A stretch of 18,627 bases of DNA from CAYVIB01 sp964451365 (GCA_964451365.1 CAYVIB010000051.1:1-18627); one strand, 5' to 3'. Counted from the stretch's first letter, positions 7,684-15,719 are shown. Numbers and translations are program-made. Notes: generated by a model from the sequence alone, not told the origin.

Positions 7684-9327
7684 ATGGTTATGCTCAAATA
7701 TATGCACTTGTCCGAGTACATGTCCGAACAAAGCAATGAGGCAAAGATGCATAAGGAAGAATTACAGGGCGAACTGGTTAATTCGCTGTTAAATGCCAAG
7801 TGCTTTCCGCACACCGTTTCAAATCCGCGACTGATGCAAACCCATATTTCCTGGATAATATTGACGGGCCCTTTTGCATACAAGATAAAAAAAGCGGTCG
7901 ATCTTGGTTTTCTCGATTTTTCCACCCTGGAGAAGCGCAGGTTTTTTTGCGAGGAGGAACTGCGACTGAACCGCCGTTTTTCACCGGACCTTTATCTGGA
8001 AGTGGTGCCGGTAACCGGCACCGTAAAAACTCCCCGGATTGGGGGAGAGGGCGAGGTTCTGGATTACGCGGTTAAAATGCGGGAATTTCCGCAAACGGCT
8101 CTGTTAAGTTACCTGGCCGCGCGCAATGCGCTTGATACCGCGCATATTGACCAGATTGCCACCAGCCTGGCGGATTTTCATCGCCGTGCGGAAAGTGTTA
8201 ATACTCACCGCAAATCGCTTCAGTTTGAAACCTTTGACCCTATCGCCAGACCCGTCAGGGAAAACTTTAACCAGTTAAGGCAATTCTCATCGGTCTCCAG
8301 GAAAAGCCGGCAAAAATTGCAGTTGCTGGAACAGTGGTCGGAAGAACACCTGGAAAAATTGAAACCCGCTTTTGCTGAAAGGCAGGCCGATGGCTTTATC
8401 CGTGAGTGCCATGGCGACCTGCATTTGGGCAACATCACCATTATCGATGGTGTCATTCAATTTTTTGACTGCATTGAATTCAGTCCGGCCTTCCGCTGGA
8501 TCGATACCTTTTCCGAACTCGCTTTCCTGCTGATGGACCTGGAGGATTACAGCTACCACCGTTTGGCCGGTCGCTTGTTAAATCGCTACCTGGAAACCAC
8601 GGGTGACTATAACGGCTTGCCGCTATTGTCTTTTTATAAAGTTTATCGCGCGATGGTTCGGGTAAAAGTAAATGCAATCAGGCTCGGCCAAAACAACCTT
8701 GCCACCGGTGAGCGTGAATCGGCACAGACGGCATTTCATCGCTACCTTTGCCGGGCGGAGGAAAATACAGAAAAGAAAGCACCGTTTCTTGCCATTATGC
8801 ATGGCGTCTCCGGCACCGGCAAGTCCACCGTCAGCGGCAGGCTGGCGGAAGAGTACGGTGCGATCCGGTTGCGATCGGATGTTGAGCGAAAGCGACTGCA
8901 TGGCCTGGCGGACAGCGATAAATCCGGCTCAAAAATGAATGCCGGGATATATAGCGCCGACGCAACGGATAAAACCTATGTCACGTTGGCGGAGATCAGT
9001 GAGCACGGATTAAAAGCGGGGTATCCGGTTATCGTGGATGCCACTTTTTTATCCCGTATGAAACGCCACGATTTTATGGCTATCGCGAACAGGCATCAAA
9101 TTCCATTCATCATTATCGATTGCCGGGCAAGCGAATCAACCTTGATCGCCCGGTTGAAGAAGCGGAAAAAATTAACAGGTGAAGCTTCCGAAGCCGATAT
9201 CGCGGTGATGCGGGATCAGTTGGAAAACCAAAATCGCCTTTCGGTGGCGGAAAAACATTGGACGGTTACCGTTGACACGGAGAGAAATTTTGATCCCGGA
9301 CAGATGCAGAATATCTTTAGCCACTAA
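7684..9327 (+). CDS. Two-domain putative kinase: APH-like domain fused to P-loop ATPase/kinase domain
   Basis: A member of the fusion family annotated as bifunctional aminoglycoside phosphotransferase/ATP-binding protein (COG2187 plus COG0645). The N-terminal half carries ISWIILTGPFAYKIKKAVDLGFLDFSTLEKRR and the phosphotransferase catalytic loop ECHGDLHLGNI (about residue 240) followed by FFDCIEF. The C-terminal half has Walker A GVSGTGKST (residues 374-382) and resembles small-molecule kinases. The substrate is unknown, and antibiotic resistance is not implied. Mycobacterium tuberculosis Rv2004c, in the DosR hypoxia regulon, has the same domain arrangement. The true start may be ATG 7747, which has GAGG six bases upstream and fits the family N-terminus better than ATG 7684. 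The gene stands behind the perfect FNR box, so low-oxygen induction is likely. It appears intact. Confidence 0.88.
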   Translation: MVMLKYMHLSEYMSEQSNEAKMHKEELQGELVNSLLNAKCFPHTVSNPRLMQTHISWIILTGPFAYKIKKAVDLGFLDFSTLEKRRFFCEEELRLNRRFSPDLYLEVVPVTGTVKTPRIGGEGEVLDYAVKMREFPQTALLSYLAARNALDTAHIDQIATSLADFHRRAESVNTHRKSLQFETFDPIARPVRENFNQLRQFSSVSRKSRQKLQLLEQWSEEHLEKLKPAFAERQADGFIRECHGDLHLGNITIIDGVIQFFDCIEFSPAFRWIDTFSELAFLLMDLEDYSYHRLAGRLLNRYLETTGDYNGLPLLSFYKVYRAMVRVKVNAIRLGQNNLATGERESAQTAFHRYLCRAEENTEKKAPFLAIMHGVSGTGKSTVSGRLAEEYGAIRLRSDVERKRLHGLADSDKSGSKMNAGIYSADATDKTYVTLAEISEHGLKAGYPVIVDATFLSRMKRHDFMAIANRHQIPFIIIDCRASESTLIARLKKRKKLTGEASEADIAVMRDQLENQNRLSVAEKHWTVTVDTERNFDPGQMQNIFSH

Positions 9328-9344
9328 GACGAAAGTCTCTTATC

Positions 9345-9831
9345 CCGCGCGTATTTACGTCGGGTTGAAGAAACCAGGTGTTCTTCGGCACCCTGGTGCG
9401 GGTGGTGAATAATTTCGACAAATTAAAAGCCCTTTTGAAAATCTTTGAAAACCTGGTTACCCCTTCGCTGGAAGTTGTGCACGCCTGCGAAGAGGCGCTG
9501 GATATTATTCGTCGCAACGGGGAACCGGAAAAATCTTTTCCTGACGTGCCGTCGAAATCCGGCACGGGCTATGGTGCCATCGAAGCGCCGGGTGGAATGG
9601 GTTGCCACCGCTACCATCAACGAAACTGGACCTGTGCGGGATGCAAAAATTGTCGTCCCAACCTCTGTCAATCGGACCACAATGGAAAACGATCTGTTAC
9701 ACTTTATTCCGTCCCGTCTCGACTTGTCGGAAGACGAGTTGCGACATCAGTGCGAACAGGCAATTCGCGGTTATGATCCGCATATTTCCTGTTCCGCTCA
9801 TTTTCTGAAAATGACTATCGATAAAACGTGA
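9345..9831 (+). pseudogene. C-terminal relic of a [NiFe]-hydrogenase large subunit (group 3 type)
   Basis: Two frames together read the last 150 or so residues of a cytosolic hydrogenase large subunit. Frame A from about 9378 gives FFGTLVRVVNNFDKL, LEVVHACEEALDII and GYGAIEAPGGMGCHRYH. A frameshift near 9612-9618 moves to frame B, which gives INETGPVRDAKIVVPTS, then HQCEQAIRGYDPHISCSAH and FLKMTIDKT. The family motif is DPCxxC followed by the His before the processing site. Here the first Cys is His (CAT 9781-9783), which would abolish a nickel ligand. The N-terminal two thirds, including the other CxxC nickel site, is missing. Upstream bases 9345-9377 may hold a further frame-shifted piece. 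The product cannot be an active hydrogenase. The stop overlaps the GTG of the maturation protease by four bases, preserving an ancient coupling. Confidence 0.82.
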
Positions 9832-10310
9832 AGAATAAAGCAACGATATTTATAGGCATCGGAAATAGCTTCCACCAGGACGATGGTGCGGGCCTCTATA
9901 TCCTGCGGCAGGTCAGGGAGCTTCTGTCGACTGTTCCGGAGTATCATTTTGCCGAATCGAACGGTGAGGGTACGGGGTTAATGGACCTGTGGCAGGGGTA
10001 TGACAATGTAGTCATTTTCGATGCGGTGATGCAACAGGGGCACCCCGGACGGACATGGTACTTTCTTGCGGAGGATCGTACTTTTCCTTCTGACTTTTTT
10101 AAATATTCCAGCCATGCCTTTAGCGTTGCCAAGGCGGTGGAACTGGCTCGAACACTTGAGAATCTGCCACAAAAAGTCACGGTGTATGGGGTTGAAGGTA
10201 AAAATTTCTTTTTTGGCGAAGAGATTTCGCGCGAAGTGCGAATCGGGTGCGGCAAAATTATCAAGCAGATCGCTTCATCGTATCTGGATAATGTTGGCGC
10301 GCTGGCCTGA
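9828..10310 (+). CDS. [NiFe]-hydrogenase maturation endopeptidase (peptidase family M52)
   Basis: A 160-residue protein of the HycI/HybD/HoxW group, which clips the C-terminal tail of the hydrogenase large subunit after nickel insertion. It shows GIGNSFHQDDGAG near the N-terminus, with the acidic nickel-sensing position as Asp, then VVIFDAVMQQG with the second acidic ligand, and SSHAFSVAKAVELA with the His ligand. Length and motif order are normal. It starts at GTG 9828, overlapping the large-subunit relic stop as GTGA, which suggests translational coupling in the original operon. The protein looks intact even though its presumed substrate gene next door is destroyed. It may serve a second hydrogenase elsewhere, or be on its way to loss. 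Confidence 0.88.
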   Translation: MKNKATIFIGIGNSFHQDDGAGLYILRQVRELLSTVPEYHFAESNGEGTGLMDLWQGYDNVVIFDAVMQQGHPGRTWYFLAEDRTFPSDFFKYSSHAFSVAKAVELARTLENLPQKVTVYGVEGKNFFFGEEISREVRIGCGKIIKQIASSYLDNVGALA

Positions 10311-10361
10311 AGCCGCAAGGCCGACAGGATTTTGCGGGGACTTGATCAGAGGCTCCCTGGT

Positions 10362-10477
10362 CCTCGGAGCAAGCCAGCATCCGCCAAGCGTGGACGGAGA
10401 CCAAACGTCACCGAACCCCAATTTACTCCAAGCCGCGCCGATCGTACATTTCAACCGGTTCAGGAGCGTTTTGGTGA
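10362..10477 (+). repeat. Dispersed repeat, copy A (direct orientation)
   Basis: The core 10420-10477 aligns without gaps to the reverse complement of 12903-12960, with 46 of 58 bases identical by hand count. A second block, 10362-10377, matches the reverse complement of 13035-13050 at 14 of 16 bases. The spacing between blocks is about 32 bases shorter here. The copy fills the gap between the hydrogenase protease gene and the CBS gene. It shows no convincing gene and no recognisable transposase. Confidence 0.7.
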
Positions 10478-10486
10478 AACATCCGG

Positions 10487-10909
10487 CTAAGTATCCTGCA
10501 GATACAATCCATAGGCATAATAAATAAGCAGATCCTTCCAACTGACAATTCCCGCTATAGCAAAATTGCTATCCACCACAGGCAGGCATGACACTTTTTT
10601 TTCGGTCAGTAAAATGGCTGCGTATTCCACACTGGTATCCGGGTTGACGGTAATCATTTTGGTGGTCATGATTTCCGAAGCCTTCAGTAGCTGCTGCTGG
10701 CGGTCGTAATTGCTTTCGCGGTTTGTACCGAGAAATGGGCTGGTCCTTTTCAATACGTCGCGGTCGGATATTACGCCGATAAGCTTTGATTTGTCCTCGA
10801 CGAGAACATGCCGATAGCTGGCGTTATCAAAAATCTTCTTTAAGTCCGCCAGCGTGTGTGAAGGGGAAACGGTATGAACATTTTCTGTCATAATGTTGGC
10901 AATGTGCAT
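10487..10909 (-). CDS. CBS-domain pair protein
   Basis: A 140-residue protein made of two CBS motifs and little else. CBS1 is about residues 1-65 (IMTENVHTVSPSHTLADLKKIF, YRHVLVED, LIGVISDRDVLK) and CBS2 about 78-135 (IMTTKMITVNPDTSVEYAA, CLPVVDS, IAGIVSWKDLL). Stand-alone CBS pairs bind adenine nucleotides and act as energy or redox sensors. Similar small CBS proteins occur in hypoxia regulons, such as M. tuberculosis Rv2626c. GGAG lies a few bases upstream of the ATG on the minus strand. It follows the DUF342 gene by 61 bp in the same direction, so the two may be co-transcribed. The ligand is not evident from sequence. Confidence 0.9.
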   Translation of the reverse strand: MHIANIMTENVHTVSPSHTLADLKKIFDNASYRHVLVEDKSKLIGVISDRDVLKRTSPFLGTNRESNYDRQQQLLKASEIMTTKMITVNPDTSVEYAAILLTEKKVSCLPVVDSNFAIAGIVSWKDLLIYYAYGLYLQDT

Positions 10910-10970
10910 ATACTAATCTCCAAAACTTCACATTCTGCAACGGGTGTAAAGGGGCAATTCCTTCGGGATT

Positions 10971-12698
10971 TTAAATTTCCAATTCTTTAATCTTGATTTG
11001 ATCCGCTTCGCGTATCAGGGTCTTCCGGCTGATAAGCTGCTTACATAACCATTTCAATCCGTTTATGTTTACTGTCGTGTTCGGATAAAATTTTCCGGTG
11101 ACATTGATCTTTATATTACCTTCTTTAATTGAGAGGTACTGGGTTAATCTTTCTTCCAGTTCGGCGATATAATCAACCAGCTTAAGCAGTACCTGCTGAA
11201 TTTGTATTGTTTTATCTATCTCAAGCTTGCCTATCGTCACTTTTGGTTGTGAAGAGATGACAAACTCCAATAGTTGCTTCAGTTCTTCCTCTTCTTTTTT
11301 ACGCCGGCAAAGTTCCGCGTCGAGTCGCAAAAATTCATCGTATTTTTCCTGCGAGCCCGCACTGACAAACGTGGGGACATAGGCTTCAGTGCCGAGCATT
11401 TTGGCGGTGATGCCGGTGTCGCTGTGGCAGTAGCCGCCGATCACGCAGCCGCGCCCCCGTTCCTGTCCAACCAAAATTTCCCGCGTGGCGTGGACATGGC
11501 TGTGCAGAATGTATTCGGCAACAACCACTTTTCCCTCACATTCCACCGCGACCTGGCTCAGGAACTTGGTATTCAGGTCTCCTTTGCAGGTCAGTCGCGC
11601 GTTGTAATCTTCGTCTTCATTTTTTTCGCTGCCCAGCACGCCGCCCTGAATAGTGATGTCCCCGCCGGCCGACAAGGTTGCGCGCTCCACCTGGCCCTGG
11701 ACATAAATATCTCCGTTGACACTGACGATAAAGCCGTTCTCAACGTTGCCCTTGATAAACACGGAACCGTCGTAATCCACATTACCGCTGTTGATGTCCA
11801 CCGCGGGCAGGCTCAGGACCGGGTCCACCCTGACGCCGCCGGTAAAGAACACCGGGTGACCTTTGATGCTGGCAACCAGAATGTTTTCATCGCCCTGGCT
11901 CGGTTCGACGCCTTCGAAGGGTTTTGCGAAAGGAATGTCCTTGCCGGACACCGGTTTTATTTCCCGGCCCAGTACGTCAATGCCGGCCGTGCCCTTGGAA
12001 AAGGGCCTTTTCTTCAGCAACGGTGTACCTGGCTCGACGACGACAAACTCAAATAGCTCGCGTTGGTCAATCCGTTTCGATGAGTCGATGTCGCGGTCTT
12101 TCATCATTTGGCCGCGCAGTAACTGGATGAGTTCGGCATTTTTCCCATGAGCCGGCTCCAGGGCCGCGGCCAGGGTTACCTGAGTTCCCTCGGTGTTGCG
12201 GAGCAGCTCACCTAAAGCCTGCCTGACGATTCGGTCCGGGGAGAGCTTGCAGCGCCGGATTTCGTTAAGAATGATGTCCTTGGTCAATGGTGCCCCGCCC
12301 CAGGCGCGGGTGGTTTTGGCGGTGGCGATCAGTGCTCCTTTGGCGACATTTATTTCTATAGTGGCATCCTTGCGGTAAGCCAGGATGTATCGCCCCTCGG
12401 CTTTTTGGTTAATGGCTTTAATGAACCCATTCAAGCTGTTGTTCGGAAAGAAAAAATCCTGGTAGCCCAGTTGCTCGACGTGCTGGCGCAGTGCAAAGCC
12501 CGTAACGGTGGAATGACGCCGGGGAAGGGGCATTTCGCCAGGGACCGGCTCCGCGCTGTCCGTCGGAGGTTCTACGGGTTTCTTGACTATGCCGTAAAGG
12601 ATGTTGCTGGATTCATCGAACTTCAGATCATAAGGAAGTTCAGCTTCTACCAGACCGTCGATGCTATTCAAATCTACCTCGGGGAAAACAAATTCCAT
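10971..12698 (-). CDS. DUF342/FapA-family protein
   Basis: A 575-residue protein of the DUF342 family, often called flagellar assembly protein A. The N-terminal half has the FapA region with VVVEPGTPLLKKRP and GTAGIDVLGREIKPVSGKD. The centre is a right-handed beta-solenoid-like series (GNVDYDGSVFIKGNV, VNGDIYVQGQV, SAGGDITIQGGV, CKGDLNTKFL, CEGKVVVAEYI, HATREILVG), as in polymer-forming cell-shape proteins. A Lys/Glu-rich coiled coil follows (about residues 465-530) before a short C-terminal domain. There is no signal peptide, so it is probably cytoplasmic. The biochemical role is not established, and no flagellar genes are nearby. There is no obvious Shine-Dalgarno sequence before ATG 12698, so the start is less certain. 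Length is normal for the family. Confidence 0.87.
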   Translation of the reverse strand: MEFVFPEVDLNSIDGLVEAELPYDLKFDESSNILYGIVKKPVEPPTDSAEPVPGEMPLPRRHSTVTGFALRQHVEQLGYQDFFFPNNSLNGFIKAINQKAEGRYILAYRKDATIEINVAKGALIATAKTTRAWGGAPLTKDIILNEIRRCKLSPDRIVRQALGELLRNTEGTQVTLAAALEPAHGKNAELIQLLRGQMMKDRDIDSSKRIDQRELFEFVVVEPGTPLLKKRPFSKGTAGIDVLGREIKPVSGKDIPFAKPFEGVEPSQGDENILVASIKGHPVFFTGGVRVDPVLSLPAVDINSGNVDYDGSVFIKGNVENGFIVSVNGDIYVQGQVERATLSAGGDITIQGGVLGSEKNEDEDYNARLTCKGDLNTKFLSQVAVECEGKVVVAEYILHSHVHATREILVGQERGRGCVIGGYCHSDTGITAKMLGTEAYVPTFVSAGSQEKYDEFLRLDAELCRRKKEEEELKQLLEFVISSQPKVTIGKLEIDKTIQIQQVLLKLVDYIAELEERLTQYLSIKEGNIKINVTGKFYPNTTVNINGLKWLCKQLISRKTLIREADQIKIKELEI

Positions 12699-13309
12699 AT
12701 TTAGTTATAGCACAGGTGGTGGCGCTTATATCTACATAATCCCCTCAAAACCGGCTTCCGTCCTCGTCTAATCGGCATCTTCAGGACGGGCTCGGACAAT
12801 ATCCATCCAATTCACATGGCTATTGAAACGGAGTTTTCGTGCTATAGCGGGACGAGTTGGCAATTGATAGGGACGGAAACGAAGGTCAGAAAGTACTCCC
12901 AGTCACCAAAGCGCTCCTAAACCGGCTGAAACCTGCGGTCGGCTCGGACTGGAGTGGATTCACGCTGCCTAAAGTGCCGGGGCTTTGGGCAGCTCTGCCC
13001 GCGGGACGAATTACATGGATGTGATTTCGTCTATCTGGCTTGTTCCGGGGCCTCGTGAACGCGCATGCTCCTTGCGCCATAGAACCACCGCCGCCTAGAA
13101 CCTGCTTGCACCTGTTGTTGTCAGTAGCAGTAGAGGTTCTTGTCCTGTTTTAAATCAGTTTTGATGTTGGCCGTTTACGAAGTTCTTACAGGGGGTTCTG
13201 CTGGCAGTCACACCTTGTGCGGGTGTGGCAAGCAATATGCAGAATACATCATAGCAACAGAACCGGCTTTCGAAGATTGATCGAAGGCTCAAAAAAAGGA
13301 GGTAAGACC
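12699..13309. other. Gene-free stretch holding repeat copy B
   Basis: About 600 bases without a convincing gene. The 64-codon minus-strand ORF at 12886-13080 coincides with the repeat copy and shows no protein-like composition. The minus-strand promoter of the DUF342 gene must lie in the first part, and the plus-strand promoter of the DUF3175 gene in the last part. I found no FNR box, no terminator with a T-run and no tRNA in it. Confidence 0.6.
12903..13050 (-). repeat. Dispersed repeat, copy B (inverted relative to copy A)
   Basis: On the minus strand this copy reads the same order as copy A: the 16-base block (13050-13035), then the 58-base core (12960-12903). Identity over the core is about 79 percent. 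Copies A and B form an inverted pair that brackets exactly the two minus-strand genes for the CBS and DUF342 proteins. Confidence 0.7.
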
Positions 13310-13642
13310 ATGGCCTCTCCGACGACGGAAAAACGACCTGAAAAAAAAACCGACACCGGTAACGCACTGGAGCTGGACCCGGAGGTTTTTTCCTACAAAG
13401 ATCCAAAACGTATCGCGGAAACCATAAAACGGGCGGCGGAGAGAAGTCAGCGACGTCGCGCCGAGCCTTTCCGTTCCGCCATGTCAGTACTCACTTTTTA
13501 CATTAACAAGGAGGGTGGCAAGCTGCCTGCAAGCCAGTTGGAACGGCTTGAGGTGGCAAAGGATGAGCTGCGGGAATTATTTGGGCGGCCGCGAAAGCGA
13601 CAAAATACGCCGAGAAAGGAAAAAGAGACTGAAATGGCTTGA
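13310..13642 (+). CDS. DUF3175 family protein
   Basis: A 110-residue, very basic cytoplasmic protein of unknown function. The core LDPEVFSYKDPKRIAETIKR, RSQRRRAEPFRSAMSVLTFY and LERLEVAKDELRELFG matches the DUF3175 pattern as I recall it. The ends are low-complexity and rich in Lys, Arg and Thr, suggesting flexible nucleic-acid-contacting tails, though that is inference. ATG 13310 is chosen over the upstream in-frame start at 13217 because AGGAGGT at 13297-13303 precedes it by six bases and the extra codons show no family character. It lies 150 bp upstream of the eRF1-like gene in the same direction. Confidence 0.8.
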   Translation: MASPTTEKRPEKKTDTGNALELDPEVFSYKDPKRIAETIKRAAERSQRRRAEPFRSAMSVLTFYINKEGGKLPASQLERLEVAKDELRELFGRPRKRQNTPRKEKETEMA

Positions 13643-13792
13643 CGCGGCGTTTGCATCATCAATGTAAAACTTTCAAGCCTGTGCTTTATTCCTGGTATGG
13701 TGAATACTTTTTTATGCGCTGGGAATGACGACCACGAGAGTGGTGGAATGGAAAGTGTCAGGTAGACAAACGGTAACGGTGGAGGTGGATTT

Positions 13793-14245
13793 ATGGCCGC
13801 GATGCAAAAAACCTGGATTGTCGTAGCGGATGGCGCGCGCGCTTCGATCCTGAATTATGAAGGTCCGAACAAACCACTCGCCCAGGTTCAGGGTGGAGCA
13901 CTTGCGCATATTAACGAGCCCTCCAGGGACCTGGCCAGCGACAAGGAAGGAAGCATTTTTACCAGTCCCGGCGGCTCCCGCTCCACCCGCGATTTTCCAA
14001 CCGATCCGCATGAGTTCGAGAAGGTAAAATTCGCCGGTGAAATTGTTGATTTTCTGGAAAAGCATTCCACTTGGTTTGAGCGCCTGGTGCTGGTGTCACC
14101 GCCAAAAATGCTTGGTGAGCTGCGCCGGCAGTTGCCGGACACGATCAAGGATAAAATCTATCGCGAGGTGGATAAGGAGTTGGCCAATATTCCTGTTGAT
14201 CAACTACCAAAACATCTGAAGGACGTAATCAACATTCGAGATTAG
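13793..14245 (+). CDS. Host-attachment family protein (bacterial archaeo-eRF1-like, COG5622)
   Basis: A 150-residue protein of the family annotated as 'protein required for attachment to host cells' or baeRF (archaeal release-factor-1-like). It shows TWIVVADGARASIL at the N-terminus, GGSRSTRDFPTDPHEFEK in the middle and FERLVLVSPPKMLGELRR followed by EVDKELANIPVDQLPKHL at the end. The name derives from an Agrobacterium phenotype. The domain is related to the eRF1/pelota fold, and a ribosome-associated or stress role has been suggested for it. GGAGGT at 13781-13786, six bases before ATG 13793, supports the start. A short hairpin (ACCAC/GTGGT, 13730-13743) sits upstream. The gene appears intact. 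Its molecular function in this organism cannot be told from the sequence. Confidence 0.85.
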   Translation: MAAMQKTWIVVADGARASILNYEGPNKPLAQVQGGALAHINEPSRDLASDKEGSIFTSPGGSRSTRDFPTDPHEFEKVKFAGEIVDFLEKHSTWFERLVLVSPPKMLGELRRQLPDTIKDKIYREVDKELANIPVDQLPKHLKDVINIRD

Positions 14246-14931
14246 CGGTAGGAGGGATTTGTCCACCTGTGCCAGTCCACCAGGTAGACCTTGGCCAGCT
14301 GAACGGCTTCCTCGATGCCCAAAGTTCTTCCCGATCAGGTACAGGGTCAAATCATGCCAGCTTGTGCTTCCGCCCGCCGTCACAAGCCGCGGGTCAGCGC
14401 CGGAGATAACCAGGGCGCGGTCCGGATGCATCCGAAAGGCGGGACCGCCGGCTGAGTACGTCGCAATATCCCCAGTGGATGGGTGGCATCCTGCCCGTCA
14501 AGCAGACCGCCTTCGACCAACAGCAGGGCGCCGGAGCAGGCGGTTGCCAGAATGGTGCCGTTGGTATAAACCTGTTTAGCCAGTTATTTTCAGGTCATAG
14601 CGGCTCGAAAAGAGCGTCGGGCGCGACAAAAAGTTCGGGCACACGAACAACATCCAGGGCGGGGCAACTGTCGAGGGTATGATTGGGCCTGGACCGTAAC
14701 GTCATTGGCAATGGGAAACGGACCGGTGATGGTCGATACAATAAAGGGTCGCATTTTCTGTTGTCCCGGAGTTCCATTGACCGGAAGACTTCAATCCCGC
14801 CCCGCGCTGCACAACATGTCGTAAATACCGAACATGGCGGACGCTGTCGCTTCCGGCAGTGCCAGGATCGCGACATTCAGGGCGGATTTTGTTGCTTGGT
14901 ATTTTGTCCTGTTTTTGGGCGCTTCCACTTT
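14246..14931 (-). pseudogene. Decayed GlxA-family (DJ-1/PfpI plus AraC) transcriptional regulator
   Basis: On the minus strand, pieces in several frames line up in order with the DJ-1/PfpI-like sensor domain of GlxA regulators. They are LNVAILALPEATASAMFG with IYDMLCSAGRD near the start (about 14880-14795), then IVSTITGPFPIAND, LDSCPALDVVRVPELFVAPD, TNGTILATACSGALLLVEGG with LLDGQDATH (keeping the nucleophile-elbow Cys), and HPDRALVISGADPRLVTAGG with STSWHDLTLYLIGKNFG (about 14430-14290). The last piece is AVQLAKVYLVDWHRW, near 14255. At least four frameshifts and in-frame stops separate them. The AraC DNA-binding domain that should follow is absent; its place is taken by the end of the eRF1-like gene. 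A GTG near 14931 could have been the original start. The gene is dead. Confidence 0.8.
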
Positions 14932-14988
14932 ACCAGGGAGATTCTCGTGCTGATATTCTGGCGTCCGGCATATTAGGAGAAACGTCAA

Positions 14989-15609
14989 ATGAAAGAGGCG
15001 GCCATCAAAATTCGGCGGGCCACTCCCGCCCAGGGCGAACATATCGCCCGACTGGCATTGCTGGCGGGGGACGGCATCCCCGCCTATTTCTGGAACCAGA
15101 TAAAACAGGAAAATGAAACGGTGATTGATACCGGCGCGCGAAAAGTAATGGCTGGCGACAATAACTTTTCCTATAAAAATGCACATGTCGCATTTTATGG
15201 GGAGAATGTGGCCGGGTTGATGCTGGGGTATCCCCTGCACAATATCCCCACTAATGAGGAAATAAACCAGGCACCGGAGTTTATCCGTCCGCTGTTGATG
15301 ATGGATCGGAAAGTTCCAGGTACCTTTTATATCAATATGCTGGCAACTTACCCGGAATACCGGAGCAGGGGTATTGGCCGCGCACTGATGGAGCACGCGG
15401 AAGAGGTGGCAAAATCAATGGATATTGATGAGCTGAGTCTGCAGGTATTCAATGAAAATGCGCGCGCGCTGGAGTTTTACTATCGTCTTGATTATCGGAA
15501 AATCGCGGAACTGCCCGTGGTGCCGCACGACTGCTACCCGTACAAAGATAAAGTTTACCTTTTAAAGAAAGAAATCCATGGGCAACCGCGGATGAATAAT
15601 GCAGGATAA
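14989..15609 (+). CDS. GNAT-family N-acetyltransferase
   Basis: A 206-residue protein with a complete GNAT fold: IKIRRATPAQGEHIARLAL at the N-terminus, YINMLATYPEYRSRGIGRAL as the acetyl-CoA binding motif A (RSRGIG loop, about residues 125-131), then LSLQVFNENARALEFYYRLDY as motif B. It should transfer an acetyl group from acetyl-CoA to an amine, but the substrate is unknown. TAGGAG at 14974-14979 gives a normal ribosome site nine bases before the ATG. The gene points towards the GGDEF-EAL gene on the opposite strand and ends 110 bp from it. Its divergent neighbour was the GlxA-type regulator, now destroyed, which might once have controlled it. Confidence 0.9.
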   Translation: MKEAAIKIRRATPAQGEHIARLALLAGDGIPAYFWNQIKQENETVIDTGARKVMAGDNNFSYKNAHVAFYGENVAGLMLGYPLHNIPTNEEINQAPEFIRPLLMMDRKVPGTFYINMLATYPEYRSRGIGRALMEHAEEVAKSMDIDELSLQVFNENARALEFYYRLDYRKIAELPVVPHDCYPYKDKVYLLKKEIHGQPRMNNAG

Positions 15610-15719
15610 TTTCAACATGTGAATTGCGGCTTCTGGTTTAGCGTCGTGCCCACCGCCAATAATGGAAACGCGCATGTCCGGTCGCTATTTTCTGCCAAAA
15701 TAACGGCGATTCAGGTAGG

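Noticed and set aside
11274..12056. 260-codon plus-strand ORF opposite the DUF342 gene
   Set aside because: It is fully inside a well-supported minus-strand gene, lacks a ribosome site and shows shadow-type composition.
12886..13080. 64-codon minus-strand ORF
   Set aside because: It coincides with repeat copy B, and its relation to copy A is at nucleotide level with different context, so I treat it as part of the repeat and not a gene.
15674..15710. AT-rich hairpin between the GNAT and GGDEF-EAL genes as a bidirectional terminator
   Set aside because: The stem is only about six A-T pairs with a mismatch and no proper T-run, too weak to call.
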